A program made the position numbers and the translations under genes. The notes below the pieces were generated by a model. That model saw only the letters and a list, made by a program, of their open reading frames with translations. It was not told where the DNA came from and made no database searches. DNA of 52,735 nt from Bradyrhizobium sp. (GTDB lineage Bacteria; Pseudomonadota; Alphaproteobacteria; Rhizobiales; Xanthobacteraceae): the NCBI RefSeq assembly GCF_030654605.1, contig NZ_JAURXB010000274.1:1-52735 (forward strand), read 5' to 3'. Positions 15,592 to 24,025 of this stretch are shown here, piece after piece. The first letter of the stretch is position 1, and every line of letters starts with the position of its first letter.

Positions 15592-16125
15592 ATGGTGCGA
15601 TTTGCTCATTGCATACCATTCTTGATAGCCGCATTGGGATCCAGTCCTGCGATTTGTGCGCCACAAGGCCTATTGAACAAGACCGTAACGATATCGTGGA
15701 GCACCTCAGGCACCGCTACCAGTGCCGACGGCGGGGCCAAAGGCTTTACCAACATCAATACCCGCGTGGTATATGTCAGCTCCGCCGGTCGAACGTTCCT
15801 GCGCATGCAGATCAGGTCTTCCGGTCGCAAAAACGCCGCGCGGGGCGCCGATAAGGGCCCGGGAGAAGGAGGCTCAAAGGGTTCCGTGCGCATTGAAGGC
15901 AATCGCCTCGTCGGAACGGAAGCCTTCGCCAGCGGCGCTCGACAATACGTCGCAACATTCGATTCCGGTTTTTCGAGCTGCACGTTATCCGTTATCGACG
16001 CCAAAGCAGGGGGCGCGAAGATTCAGCGCCGTGGGCCGGACGGAGTGATGTACGTGGTCGATTCCGTCAGCACGGGTTCGCCAACTTGCTCGGTACAGAG
16101 CGGCAATGCCTTCTCGGGCAACTAG
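15592..16125 (+). CDS. Secreted protein of the 'LNKT' paralogue family, member 3
   Basis: 177 residues, the same length as member 1 at 11348-11881 and very similar along the whole chain (GLLNKTVTISWSTSGTATSADG, YVSSAGRTFLRMQ, FDSGFSSCTLSVIDAK, the end GSPTCSVQSGNAFSGN). The signal peptide is MVRFAHCIPFLIAALGSSPAICA. GGGGAATAAG precedes the ATG. The retained pair of Cys in SSC and PTCSV supports a disulfide. It follows the small Cys-rich secreted gene and precedes the ketopantoate-reductase-like gene by 10 bases, although that metabolic gene is probably unrelated. Member 1 and member 3 sit on opposite strands at the two ends of the island, suggesting inverted duplication. Confidence 0.8.
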   Translation: MVRFAHCIPFLIAALGSSPAICAPQGLLNKTVTISWSTSGTATSADGGAKGFTNINTRVVYVSSAGRTFLRMQIRSSGRKNAARGADKGPGEGGSKGSVRIEGNRLVGTEAFASGARQYVATFDSGFSSCTLSVIDAKAGGAKIQRRGPDGVMYVVDSVSTGSPTCSVQSGNAFSGN

Positions 16126-16135
16126 AAAGGACAGC

Positions 16136-17197
16136 ATGGGCCGCAAGATAGCGATCGTCGGAGCCGGCGCGGTCGGCGGCTATGCCGGCGCCCATATGGT
16201 GCAGGCGGGCGAAGACGTCACCTTCATCGATCCATGGCCCGAACACGTCGAGCACATGCGAAAGCATGGCCTGCGCGTCACCCACGCCAGGGACGTCGCG
16301 GAATTCACCGTCCCGGTGCGCGCGCTGCACGTCACCGACGCACAGCAGCTGGCGCGGGAAGCGCCTGTCAACATCGCCTTCGTCTGCATGAAGTCCTACG
16401 ACACCGCCTGGGCCACCATGCTGATCCAGCAGTATCTGGCGCCGGATGGCTACGTGGTGTCGCTGCAGAACTGCATGAACGAGGAAACCATCGCCGGCAT
16501 CGTCGGCTGGGGCAAGACGCTGGGTTGCATCGCCAGCAGCATCACGGTCAATCTGCCGGGGCCCGGCCACATCCACCGCGGCGCCGGCAAGCACGGGGCA
16601 GCGCACACCGTGTTTCGCGCCGGCGAAGTGCATGGCCGCATCACGCCACGGGCGGAGGAAATCTGCCGGCTGGTCGGTTACACCGACAGCGCCAAGGTAA
16701 CCAGCAATCTATGGGGCGAGCGCTGGTCGAAGCTGGTCGCCAACGCCATGGGCAACGGGCTGTCTGCCTGCACGGGTCTACCCGGCGGCGAGATGCTGCA
16801 CAACGAGCCGATCCGGCGCTTCTCCACCCGGCTCGGCAGCGAAGCGATCCGCGTCGGACAGGCGCACGGCTATCAACTGGAAGAGATCCTGCATTTGCCG
16901 CCCGAGACCATCGCGCGTGCCGGCGAAGGCGACGAAGCCGCGATGCGCGCCTGCGACGCGCAGCGCTTCGAGGACAGCAAGCGCACCGCTGCCGGCCAGC
17001 GTCCCTCGATGGGCCAGGACATGGAGAAAGGCCGCCGCACCGAGATCGAATTCCTCAACGGCTTTGTGGTGCGCGAGGGCGAAAAGGTCGGCGTCGCCTG
17101 CAGCGCCAATGCCGCGCTGACGGATATCGTCAAGCGCGTCGAACGGGGTGAGCTGAAGCCGGACCCGCGGCATATTACCGAGCTCAGGTTGAATTGA
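16136..17197 (+). CDS. Ketopantoate reductase family protein (ApbA/PanE-like)
   Basis: 353 residues from the ATG at 16136 (GAAAGGA ribosome site). The Rossmann start KIAIVGAGAVGGYAGAHMVQAG binds NADPH. FVCMKSYDT, the SLQNCMNEE segment and the Lys/Glu region around NLWGERWSKLVANAMGNGLSA match the C-terminal helical domain of 2-dehydropantoate 2-reductases. Canonical PanE has about 300 residues, so the longer C-terminus (HLPPETIARAGEGDE onward) points to one of the many paralogues of uncertain substrate, not necessarily pantothenate synthesis. It probably reduces a 2-oxo acid. The frame could be extended to 16106 but would overlap the previous gene. Confidence 0.85.
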   Translation: MGRKIAIVGAGAVGGYAGAHMVQAGEDVTFIDPWPEHVEHMRKHGLRVTHARDVAEFTVPVRALHVTDAQQLAREAPVNIAFVCMKSYDTAWATMLIQQYLAPDGYVVSLQNCMNEETIAGIVGWGKTLGCIASSITVNLPGPGHIHRGAGKHGAAHTVFRAGEVHGRITPRAEEICRLVGYTDSAKVTSNLWGERWSKLVANAMGNGLSACTGLPGGEMLHNEPIRRFSTRLGSEAIRVGQAHGYQLEEILHLPPETIARAGEGDEAAMRACDAQRFEDSKRTAAGQRPSMGQDMEKGRRTEIEFLNGFVVREGEKVGVACSANAALTDIVKRVERGELKPDPRHITELRLN

Positions 17198-17240
17198 GTT
17201 GAATATGACGCGTTGAGCCTACACCGCTCGCACAAACACC

Positions 17241-17334
17241 GCTGTCATCGCCCGGCAAAGACCGGGCGCCCCCGTATTCCAGAGGCGCCACGATAGAGCC
17301 GCGGCGGACTGGGCGGATTCAACCGGTCGTCGCA
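17241..17334. repeat. Palindromic intergenic repeat, copy 2
   Basis: It begins GCTGTCATCGCCCGGCAAAG and carries the shared middle landmarks CGTATTCCAGAGGC and GCGGCGGACTGG seen in the copies at 9721 and 20518. Here the right arm is degenerate (GGATTCAACCGGTCGTCG), so symmetry is weak. It lies between the reductase gene and the PHA synthase promoter. Confidence 0.6.
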
Positions 17335-17476
17335 ATACTTCTATAAAAGGGGGTTGCGATGATACGAACGGTTTTACAATCGCCCGGCCGTCCGAGCGAT
17401 CGTGCGTCTTGATCCACGTCAACAGCGGTCGACCAGCTCCGGATACACATGGACGCCAACCGCCTTGGAAAGAGTC

Positions 17477-19330
17477 ATGTCCAGTAACAGAATAGTTGTG
17501 CCTTCGACCAGGGCGGAACACACTCCGTCCGCACCGACTCCGTCAGTACAGATTCCGTCGGTTCGGACCCAGCCAGTATCGTTGCCGCCGGCCGAGGAAA
17601 GCGTCGGCAGCGAAGCCTTCCGCGCCATCGACCGGATGCGCGAAGCTCTCACCGCGCAGTCGACGGGAGGAATTTCTCCGGCGTCGCTGGCGCTCGCCTT
17701 CTTTGACTGGTCCATCCATCTTGCGTCGGCTCCCGGCAAACGCCTGGAATTGATCGACAAGGCGTCACGAAAAGCGACTCGTCTGATGGCTCACTGCACA
17801 GCTGCAGCGCGCAATCCCGATGCGCCGCCGTGCATCGAGCCGTTGCCGGGCGACTACCGGTTTCGCGCCGAGGGATGGCACAAGCAACCCTACAATTTCC
17901 TGGCTCAAGCCTTCCTGCTCAATCAGCAATGGTGGCACAACGTCACCCGCGAAGTGCCCGGCGTCGCGCCGCACCATGAGGAGGTGGTGTCCTTCGCCGC
18001 GCGCCAGTTCCTCGACATGTTCTCGCCCTCGAACTTCCCGTTCACCAACCCCGAAGTAATCGAGAAGACCGTCGAGACCGGCGGGGCCAACCTCATCCGC
18101 GGGTTCCAGAACTGGATGGAGGACGTCAGCCGGCTGATCACCAGGCAGCCCCCGATGGGCACCGAGAATTTCAGGGTCGGCAGGGACGTCGCCGTCACGC
18201 CCGGAAAGGTCGTTTACCGGAACCACCTGATCGAACTGATTCAATATGCGCCGTCGACGGAGACGGTCATGGCCGAGCCGGTGCTGATCGTGCCGGCCTG
18301 GATCATGAAGTACTACATCCTCGATCTGTCGCCGCAAAATTCGCTCATCCGCTATCTGGTCGGACAAGGCCACACCGTCTTCTGCATCTCCTGGCGCAAT
18401 CCGACCGCCGAAGATCGCGAGCTTACCCTGGACGATTACCGGCGTTCCGGCGTCATGGCCGCGCTGGAGGCCGTCAGCGCCATCGTTCCCGGACGAAAGG
18501 TCCATGCGACGGGGTATTGCCTTGGTGGAACGCTGCTATCGATCGCGTCCGCCGCCATGGCCCGCGCCGGCGACGACCGTCTGGCGACCGTTACTCTGCT
18601 GGCAGCCCAGACCGACTTCACCAAACCCGGTGAGCTCGCCCTTTTCATCGACCACAGCCAGATGCATTTTCTGGAGAGCATGATGTGGAACAAGGGCTAC
18701 CTCTCCGCCGACCAGATGGCAGGCTCCTTCGAGCTTCTGCGTACCAACGACCTGATCTGGTCGCGGCTCGTGCACGAATACATGATGGGCGAGCGGATGC
18801 CGATGACCGATCTGATGGCGTGGAACGCCGACTCCACCCGCATGCCCTACAAGATGCATGCGGAGTATCTGCAGCGGCTTTATCTCGACAACGAACTCGC
18901 GGCTGGCAGCTTCATGGTCGACGGGAGGACAGCCGCGCTCCAGAACATCCGCGCGCCGATGTTCGTCGTCGGAACCGAGCGCGATCATGTCGCGCCATGG
19001 CGGTCGGTCTACAAAGTCCACTATCTCACCGATACCGACGTCACCTTCGTGCTCACGAGCGGCGGTCACAACGCCGGCATCGTCAGCGAGCCCGGCCACC
19101 CGCACCGGCATTTTCGCATCGCTTTCAAGCGTAACGCCGATACGTGTCTCGCCCCGGACGAGTGGGCTGCGGCAGCCGGGTCGAAAGACGGGTCATGGTG
19201 GGTGGATTGGACCGGCTGGCTCGCCAGCCATTCCGCGCCGGAGCAGGTGTCGCCGCCTGCCATGGGCGCCCGCGAAAAGGGTTATGCGCCGATCGAGGAT
19301 GCTCCAGGCACCTACGTCTTCCAGCGCTGA
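17477..19330 (+). CDS. phaC: Poly(3-hydroxyalkanoate) synthase, class I
   Basis: 617 residues from the ATG at 17477. The enzyme polymerises (R)-3-hydroxyacyl-CoA to storage polyester on granule surfaces. An N-terminal Ser/Pro/Thr-rich leader of about 40 residues is followed by the PhaC N-domain (FDWSIHLASAPGKRLEL, QPYNFLAQAFLLNQQWW) and an alpha/beta-hydrolase core. The PhaC box GYCLGG holds the nucleophile Cys348, with Asp503 in ERDHVAPW and His531 in GGHNAG completing the triad. LIVPAWIMKYYILDLSPQNS is also conserved. Length fits class I, which works without PhaE/PhaR. No phaA, phaB or phasin gene is adjacent, so this may be one of several PhaC paralogues. Confidence 0.93.
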   Translation: MSSNRIVVPSTRAEHTPSAPTPSVQIPSVRTQPVSLPPAEESVGSEAFRAIDRMREALTAQSTGGISPASLALAFFDWSIHLASAPGKRLELIDKASRKATRLMAHCTAAARNPDAPPCIEPLPGDYRFRAEGWHKQPYNFLAQAFLLNQQWWHNVTREVPGVAPHHEEVVSFAARQFLDMFSPSNFPFTNPEVIEKTVETGGANLIRGFQNWMEDVSRLITRQPPMGTENFRVGRDVAVTPGKVVYRNHLIELIQYAPSTETVMAEPVLIVPAWIMKYYILDLSPQNSLIRYLVGQGHTVFCISWRNPTAEDRELTLDDYRRSGVMAALEAVSAIVPGRKVHATGYCLGGTLLSIASAAMARAGDDRLATVTLLAAQTDFTKPGELALFIDHSQMHFLESMMWNKGYLSADQMAGSFELLRTNDLIWSRLVHEYMMGERMPMTDLMAWNADSTRMPYKMHAEYLQRLYLDNELAAGSFMVDGRTAALQNIRAPMFVVGTERDHVAPWRSVYKVHYLTDTDVTFVLTSGGHNAGIVSEPGHPHRHFRIAFKRNADTCLAPDEWAAAAGSKDGSWWVDWTGWLASHSAPEQVSPPAMGAREKGYAPIEDAPGTYVFQR

Positions 19331-19437
19331 TGCCGACAGATTTGGGAGGTAAATCGTCCGCCCGGTGACCGTGGCCAAGACCGCGACGGCAGTGTATCAG
19401 GAGCATCCATTACAGCTGTCGAACCACGGAACCACGC

Positions 19438-20484
19438 TTGACCCAGAACCCCGCCACAAAGCCCTTTGTCGAAGTACTCTCCGGCCGCAGGCAGCCGGTT
19501 CCGCCGATCTGGATGATGCGGCAGGCCGGCCGTTACCTCCCCGAGTATCGCGAACTGCGCGCCAAGGCCGGCGGCTTTCTCGACCTGTGCTTCACGCCGG
19601 AATATGCCGCGGAAGTGACGATGCAGCCGATCCGCCGCTTCAACTTCGATGCCGCCATCATCTTCTCGGACATTCTGGTGATCCCCCACGCGCTCGGCCG
19701 TTCGGTGCGGTTCGAAGTCGGCGAAGGGCCGCGGCTCGACCCAATGGACGCGCCGGACAAGGTCGGCACGCTGGCCTCGAAGGGCGACTTCTCCAAATTG
19801 GAGCCAGTCTACGAGGCATTGCGCCGCGTCCGCCGCGAGCTCGATCCCAAGATCGCGCTGATCGGCTTCTGCGGCGCGCCGTGGACGGTCGCCACCTACA
19901 TGGTGGCCGGACAGGGCACGCCCGACCAGGCGCCGGCGCGGATGATGGCCTATCGCCACCCCGAGGCGTTTTCGAAGATCATCGACGTGCTGGTCGAGAA
20001 CTCGATCCAGTATCTGCTGGGACAGCTCAAGGCCGGCGCCGACGTGCTGCAGATTTTCGACACCTGGGCCGGCGTGCTGCCGCCGCGCGAATTCCAGCGC
20101 TGGTCGGTGGAGCCGACGCGGCGGATCGTCGAAGGCGTGCGCAAGCAGGCACCCGACGCGAAAATCATCGGCTTTCCCCGCGGCGCCGGCGCGCAGTTGC
20201 CGGGCTATGTCGAGACCACCGGCGTCGATGGCGTCAGCATCGACTGGGCCGCCGAGCCGTCGCTGATCCGCGAACGCGTGCAGACCAAAGTCGCGGTGCA
20301 GGGCAATCTCGACCCGCTGGTGCTGATATCAGGCGGCGAGGCGCTGAACCGCGCGGTCGACGACGTGCTGGCGAACTTCGCCGGGGGTCGCCTCATCTTC
20401 AACCTCGGCCACGGCATCCAGCCGGAAACCCCGATCGCGCATGTCGAGCAGATGGTGCAGCGGGTGCGGGCGTATCGGGGGTGA
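19438..20484 (+). CDS. hemE: Uroporphyrinogen decarboxylase
   Basis: Decarboxylates the four acetates of uroporphyrinogen III to coproporphyrinogen III in haem synthesis. 348 residues. It has PPIWMMRQAGRYLPEYRE, the substrate-binding Arg segment, the catalytic Asp region FDAAIIFSDILVIPHALG, GFCGAPWTVATYM, and FNLGHGIQPETP. The start appears to be TTG at 19438 (LTQNPATKPF), because no ATG or GTG lies suitably upstream and the homologous chain begins close to here. It is convergent with the hemC-like gene, with a palindromic repeat between them that could end both transcripts. Confidence 0.93.
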   Translation: MTQNPATKPFVEVLSGRRQPVPPIWMMRQAGRYLPEYRELRAKAGGFLDLCFTPEYAAEVTMQPIRRFNFDAAIIFSDILVIPHALGRSVRFEVGEGPRLDPMDAPDKVGTLASKGDFSKLEPVYEALRRVRRELDPKIALIGFCGAPWTVATYMVAGQGTPDQAPARMMAYRHPEAFSKIIDVLVENSIQYLLGQLKAGADVLQIFDTWAGVLPPREFQRWSVEPTRRIVEGVRKQAPDAKIIGFPRGAGAQLPGYVETTGVDGVSIDWAAEPSLIRERVQTKVAVQGNLDPLVLISGGEALNRAVDDVLANFAGGRLIFNLGHGIQPETPIAHVEQMVQRVRAYRG

Positions 20485-20517
20485 GGCGACAAGCCACAGA
20501 TCCCACCTCCATTCGCT

Positions 20518-20619
20518 TGTCATCCCCGCGAAGGCGGGGATCCAGTACGCCGAGACTTCTCGGTTGAACTCAATCGTCTCTGGAATACTGGATCATCCGC
20601 CTTCGCGGATGATGACAAT
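20518..20619. repeat. Palindromic intergenic repeat, copy 3, between convergent hemE and hemC
   Basis: TTGTCATCCCCGCGAAGGCG on the left faces CGCCTTCGCGGATGATGACAA on the right. Each arm also holds its own small hairpin (CCCCGCGAAGGCGGGG; ATCCGCCTTCGCGGAT). The middle has the landmark TCTGGAATACTGGA, so this copy lies in the opposite sense to copies 1 and 2. Its position between two gene ends fits a bidirectional terminator role. Confidence 0.75.
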
Positions 20620-20642
20620 CTGCTTGTTGAGAACAGCTTGGC

Positions 20643-21638
20643 TTAATCCCTCGGCCGGCTGCGCTCGATTATCTCGGCCGCACCTTTGGCCAGCAGCTCC
20701 AGCCCGACCGCGCGGCCGAGTTCGCGCGGGCGATCGGCCGGGCCTTCGCGCGTGACTTCGATGAAGTGCCCGCCGGCTTCGTCCAGCACCGAGGCGGTCA
20801 GCGTCATCTGCACGCCGTCGATCTCGGAATATCCCGCGATCGGCGAGTTGCAGTGGCCGTTGAGCACCCACAACACCTCGCGCTCGGCGTCGCAACTCAG
20901 ATGCGCCCAGGGATCGTCGATCAGGGACAGATAGCCCCGGGTCTGCCAGTCGCCGGCGGCGCATTCCACCGCGACGATGCCCTGCCCTGCCGCCGGCAGC
21001 ATTTCGCGTGGTGAAAAGTCATGGGCGATCCGGTTCGAAAGACCGACGCGCTCCAGTCCGGAGCGCGCCATGATCAATGCGTCGGCCGGACCGACCTCGC
21101 CGCCGCCGGGCAACCGCTGCAGCTCGCGGTTGTCGAGCTTGCGCACACGGGTGTCGGCGGCGCCGCGAAAGTGAATCACCTCGATTTCCGGTAACAGCCG
21201 CCGCGCATAGGCGGCGCGGCGCACCGCGTTGGTGCCGATCCGGAAACCCTTGCCGCCAGAGCGCCTGATCTCCTCGAATGAAACGCCGGGCCGCAGCACC
21301 AGCGCATCGGTCGGCGGATCGCGCGCGAGCGTCGCGCCGATCACCAACCCCGGCGTGTCCTCGTTGCCCGGCATGTCCTTGAGCGAATGCATCGCGGCAT
21401 GCAGTTTGCCCGCCCGTATGGCGGCGCGGATTTCGGCGACGAAGGCGCCGCCCTTGCCGCCATGCATCAGCAGCTTGCTGGTCTGGTCGCTATCCCCGAC
21501 GGTCTCGAACTTGACGATTTCGACCTCGAGCCCGGGCGCCGCGGCCCGCAGCCGCCGGGCAATTTCCTCGGTTTGGGCCAGCGCCATGGTGCTCTTGCGC
21601 GTGCCGATCCGCATTGAAACTGCCACCAGAGGCTCCAT
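20643..21638 (-). CDS. hemC: Hydroxymethylbilane synthase (porphobilinogen deaminase), divergent
   Basis: Joins four porphobilinogens into hydroxymethylbilane. 331 residues, or 323 from the alternative ATG at 21614. The catalytic Asp is in HSLKDMP, the pyrromethane cofactor Cys in NGHCNSPIAGYSE, and substrate-binding Arg in RGAADTRVRKLD. Unlike most HemC, the first motif is IGTRKSTMALAQ instead of GTRGSPLALAQ, and the GTSSLRR motif is GTNAVRR. About 10 extra residues (LQRLPGGGEVGP) follow the DTRxRKLD segment. This suggests a second, diverged paralogue, although all core residues I can check remain. It is convergent with hemE. Confidence 0.87.
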   Translation of the reverse strand: MEPLVAVSMRIGTRKSTMALAQTEEIARRLRAAAPGLEVEIVKFETVGDSDQTSKLLMHGGKGGAFVAEIRAAIRAGKLHAAMHSLKDMPGNEDTPGLVIGATLARDPPTDALVLRPGVSFEEIRRSGGKGFRIGTNAVRRAAYARRLLPEIEVIHFRGAADTRVRKLDNRELQRLPGGGEVGPADALIMARSGLERVGLSNRIAHDFSPREMLPAAGQGIVAVECAAGDWQTRGYLSLIDDPWAHLSCDAEREVLWVLNGHCNSPIAGYSEIDGVQMTLTASVLDEAGGHFIEVTREGPADRPRELGRAVGLELLAKGAAEIIERSRPRD

Positions 21639-21713
21639 TCGATCATTGCGCGCGCAAGGCTTCGGCGCTGCCCCCTTCTATCCGCAAATCGCCGATGTCA
21701 CAAATCCAGATAC

Positions 21714-21851
21714 GTAGCGGATGGAGCCAAGAGGTAGGCACGCAGCGCCCGATGGCGCAATCCGGGACGGTGGCTCTGCGGCGCACGGCTTCCCGGATTT
21801 CGCTTCATCGGTCGTCGCTACGCGCCGACCATTTCGCTCCATCCGGACTAC
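21714..21851. repeat. Inverted-repeat element upstream of hemC
   Basis: GTAGCGGATGGAGC at 21714 faces GCTCCATCCGGACTAC at 21836-21851. Between them are CCCGATGGCGCAATCCGGGA and CCCGGATTTCGCTTCATC, which are further diverged inverted pieces. The 'cccggattgcgctccatccgggctac' character is typical of dispersed elements in this bacterial family. The region between hemC and the CoA lyase gene (about 220 bases) otherwise holds only the expected hemC promoter. Confidence 0.55.
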
Positions 21852-21861
21852 GGACCGTTTG

Positions 21862-22719
21862 CTACCGCCCGACCAGCGCCAGGATCTTCACCGCGGCGCG
21901 CAGATGCGGCTTGTCGATCATCATGCCGTCGATCTTCACTACCCCGGAATTGGGATTGTCGTCGAACGCCTTGATGACCTTCTCCGACCACGCGATTTCC
22001 TCTTCCGTCGGCATGAAGGCGGCGTTGACGACGTCGACATGCCTGGGGTGGATCACGGCCTTCGACAGGAACCCGTCCTGACGGGCGGCGATCGCCTCTT
22101 CCTTCAAGCCGGCGAGATCGTCGATGTCGGTGGCGATGGTGTCGATCGCCACCACGCCGATGGCGGCGGCGCTGATCAGGCAGAGGTCGCGCGCCAGCAG
22201 GAACGGGCTGTGAAAGCGGCCATTGCTGCGGTTGCGCGAGGCGCCGAGCGAGGCCGCGAGATCTTCAGCACCCCACATCATACCCCACAGCCGCGGGCTG
22301 GCGCCCTCGAAGTCGAGCAATTTCGTCACCGCCCGCGCCGTCTCGGTCGCGACTACCACGATCCGCGTGGTGCCCTGCCCGGTGCCTGACGCGGCCTCGA
22401 AGGCGTCGAGATACAAGGCCAGGTGATTGACGTCGGCGGCGCCTGCGCATTTCGGCAGCACGATGCCGTCGGGCCGGCCCGGCATCACGGCGGCGAGGTC
22501 GCCGAGCGTCATCCCGGTATCGAGCGCATTGACGCGAATGTAGATCTTCTGGGCGGGATTTCGCGCATCGAGCATATCGCGCGTAATGCCGCGCGCGGCT
22601 ACCTTCTGGTCCGGCGCGATCGAATCCTCGAGATCGAGGATCAGCGCGTCGGCCGCGGTCTTCTTCGCGCTTTCGTATTTTCGCAGGCTGTCGCCGGGAA
22701 CGAACAGGAATGAGCGCAT
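21862..22719 (-). CDS. CitE-like CoA ester lyase (HpcH/HpaI aldolase family)
   Basis: 285 residues from the ATG at 22719 (MRSFLFVPGDSLRKYESAKK). An in-frame TTG at 22749 would overlap the MaoC gene and is less likely. TIM-barrel lyase: FVPGD, DALILDLEDSIAPDQK (the Glu and Asp bind Mg2+), IYIRVNAL, DGIVLPKCAG, MWGAEDLAASLGA, and SKAVIHPRHV. Family members cleave citramalyl-, malyl- or methylmalyl-CoA to acetyl-CoA or propionyl-CoA plus a 2-oxoacid. It is the last of four minus-strand genes (CoA-transferase, hydratase, MaoC hydratase, lyase), 5 bases after MaoC. In that set its most natural substrate is citramalyl-CoA, giving acetyl-CoA and pyruvate. This is inference. Confidence 0.87.
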   Translation of the reverse strand: MRSFLFVPGDSLRKYESAKKTAADALILDLEDSIAPDQKVAARGITRDMLDARNPAQKIYIRVNALDTGMTLGDLAAVMPGRPDGIVLPKCAGAADVNHLALYLDAFEAASGTGQGTTRIVVVATETARAVTKLLDFEGASPRLWGMMWGAEDLAASLGASRNRSNGRFHSPFLLARDLCLISAAAIGVVAIDTIATDIDDLAGLKEEAIAARQDGFLSKAVIHPRHVDVVNAAFMPTEEEIAWSEKVIKAFDDNPNSGVVKIDGMMIDKPHLRAAVKILALVGR

Positions 22720-22724
22720 CGATT

Positions 22725-23186
22725 TCAGGCCTTGGGTTGCGGTTTGCAATGCATCAGTCCGGTGCGGCGGCAGCTTGCCACCACCTCGCCGCGCTGGTTG
22801 GTCGCGGTGTGCTCGAACTCGACGATTCCCTGGGTCGGCCGCGACTGGCTGAGGCGCTTGGAGATGATTTTGGTATGCGCTTTCAGCGTGTCGCCGTGAA
22901 ACACCGGTTTCGGAAACTTGACGTCGGTCATGCCGAGATTGCCGATGGTGGTGCCGAGCGTGGTGTCGTAGACGGTCATGCCGATCATGATGCCGAGCGT
23001 ATAGAGGCTGTTGAACAGCCGCTGGCCGAATTCGGTATTTTTGGAGAATTCAGCATCGATATGCAGCGGCTGCGGATTCATCGTCAACAGGCTGAACATG
23101 GTGTTGTCCATCTCGGTGACGGTCCGGCTGAATTCATGATGATAGTCCCGGCCGACCTCGAACTCCTCGAAATACAGTCCTGCCAT
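22725..23186 (-). CDS. MaoC-family acyl-CoA hydratase (itaconyl/mesaconyl-CoA hydratase-like)
   Basis: 153 residues, a single hot-dog domain. MAGLYFEEFEVGRDYHHEFSR is the family start. The catalytic region is MNPQPLHIDAEFSKNTEFG (the Asp/His pair of hydratase 2), followed by FNSLYTLGIMIGMT, KFPKPVFHGDTLKAHTKI and VEFEHTATNQRGEVVASC. This type hydrates branched enoyl-CoAs such as mesaconyl- or itaconyl-CoA to malyl-type CoA esters. It is placed directly before the CitE-like lyase, which would use its product. It might also act as an (R)-specific enoyl-CoA hydratase in PHA supply, but the operon argues for dicarboxyl-CoA chemistry. Confidence 0.85.
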   Translation of the reverse strand: MAGLYFEEFEVGRDYHHEFSRTVTEMDNTMFSLLTMNPQPLHIDAEFSKNTEFGQRLFNSLYTLGIMIGMTVYDTTLGTTIGNLGMTDVKFPKPVFHGDTLKAHTKIISKRLSQSRPTQGIVEFEHTATNQRGEVVASCRRTGLMHCKPQPKA

Positions 23187-23228
23187 GGTGTCCCCCGTTT
23201 TCAGGTGTTGATTCGCGTCAATGATCCG

Positions 23229-24005
23229 TCAGCGCCCGTTGTATTTCGGCGCCCGCTTCTCGACGAAGGCGTTGAGCCCTTCCTGACAATCTTCCGTGCT
23301 GGCGACAAGCGCAAAACTCTCGGCCGCATTCTCGATGGCGCGGCGATAATCCGCATCGACCGCGCGCATGAAGGCGTCGCGGCCAATCTTCATCACAACA
23401 GGAGATTTTGCGGCGAATCGCAGCGCGATGGCCCGCGCGCGCTGCAGCGCGGTCCCTTTCGGAACGACCTCGCTGACCAGCCCCATGCGAAACGCGGTCG
23501 CGGCGTCGAAGGGATCGCCGAGGAACAAGGGACCAAAGGCCTGGTGCTTGCCGACCAGCCGCGGCAATTGCACGAAGTGCAGCGCCGGAATCAAGCCGAC
23601 GTCGATCTCCGGGTAACCGAACGTCGCGCCGTCGCCGGCAATGACCATGTCGCAGGAGATCGCGATGGTCATGCCGCCCGCCCGCGCCGCGCCGTCGACG
23701 GCCGCGATGGTCGGCTTGCCCATCCGGTACTGGATGTCATTGAGCGCGAAATACAGCCGCTCGAGAAACCCCTTGGTCTCGGTCGCGCGCTTGCCCCTGA
23801 TGATGTCGAGGTCGAGTCCGGCGCAGAACACCTTGTGGGCGCTGGCGACGATCACTGCGCGCACGTTCTCGTCGTCCCGTGCCTTCGCCAGCGCCGCCAG
23901 CAGTGCGTCGATCAAGTCCAGGCTCAGCGCATTGACCGGGGCGCGGTCGAGCGTGATCTCGGCAATCGCATCCGAGACGGCATAACGAACCAATTCCTGG
24001 GCCAT
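23229..24005 (-). CDS. Enoyl-CoA hydratase/isomerase family protein (crotonase fold)
   Basis: 258 residues from the ATG at 24005, preceded by a GGAGA site. Crotonase landmarks are ITLDRAPVNALSLDLIDAL, VFCAGLDLDIIRG (first oxyanion-hole loop), AAVDGAARAGGMTIAISCDM (second loop), FGYPEIDVGLIP and AFMRAVDADYRRAIENAAESFA. At the usual hydratase glutamate sites the chain has the ARAGG and PEIDVG segments, so one Glu of the pair seems absent and the reaction may be isomerisation or hydrolysis and not simple hydration. It is co-linear with the CoA-transferase (20 bases upstream) and MaoC genes. The substrate is unknown. Confidence 0.83.
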   Translation of the reverse strand: MAQELVRYAVSDAIAEITLDRAPVNALSLDLIDALLAALAKARDDENVRAVIVASAHKVFCAGLDLDIIRGKRATETKGFLERLYFALNDIQYRMGKPTIAAVDGAARAGGMTIAISCDMVIAGDGATFGYPEIDVGLIPALHFVQLPRLVGKHQAFGPLFLGDPFDAATAFRMGLVSEVVPKGTALQRARAIALRFAAKSPVVMKIGRDAFMRAVDADYRRAIENAAESFALVASTEDCQEGLNAFVEKRAPKYNGR

Positions 24006-24025
24006 GACGCATGGTCTCCTGTTGG

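Noticed and set aside
16106..16135. An earlier ATG for the ketopantoate reductase-like gene
   Set aside because: It would overlap the end of the secreted gene and add ten residues before the conserved GAGAVGG start; the ATG at 16136 has a better ribosome site.
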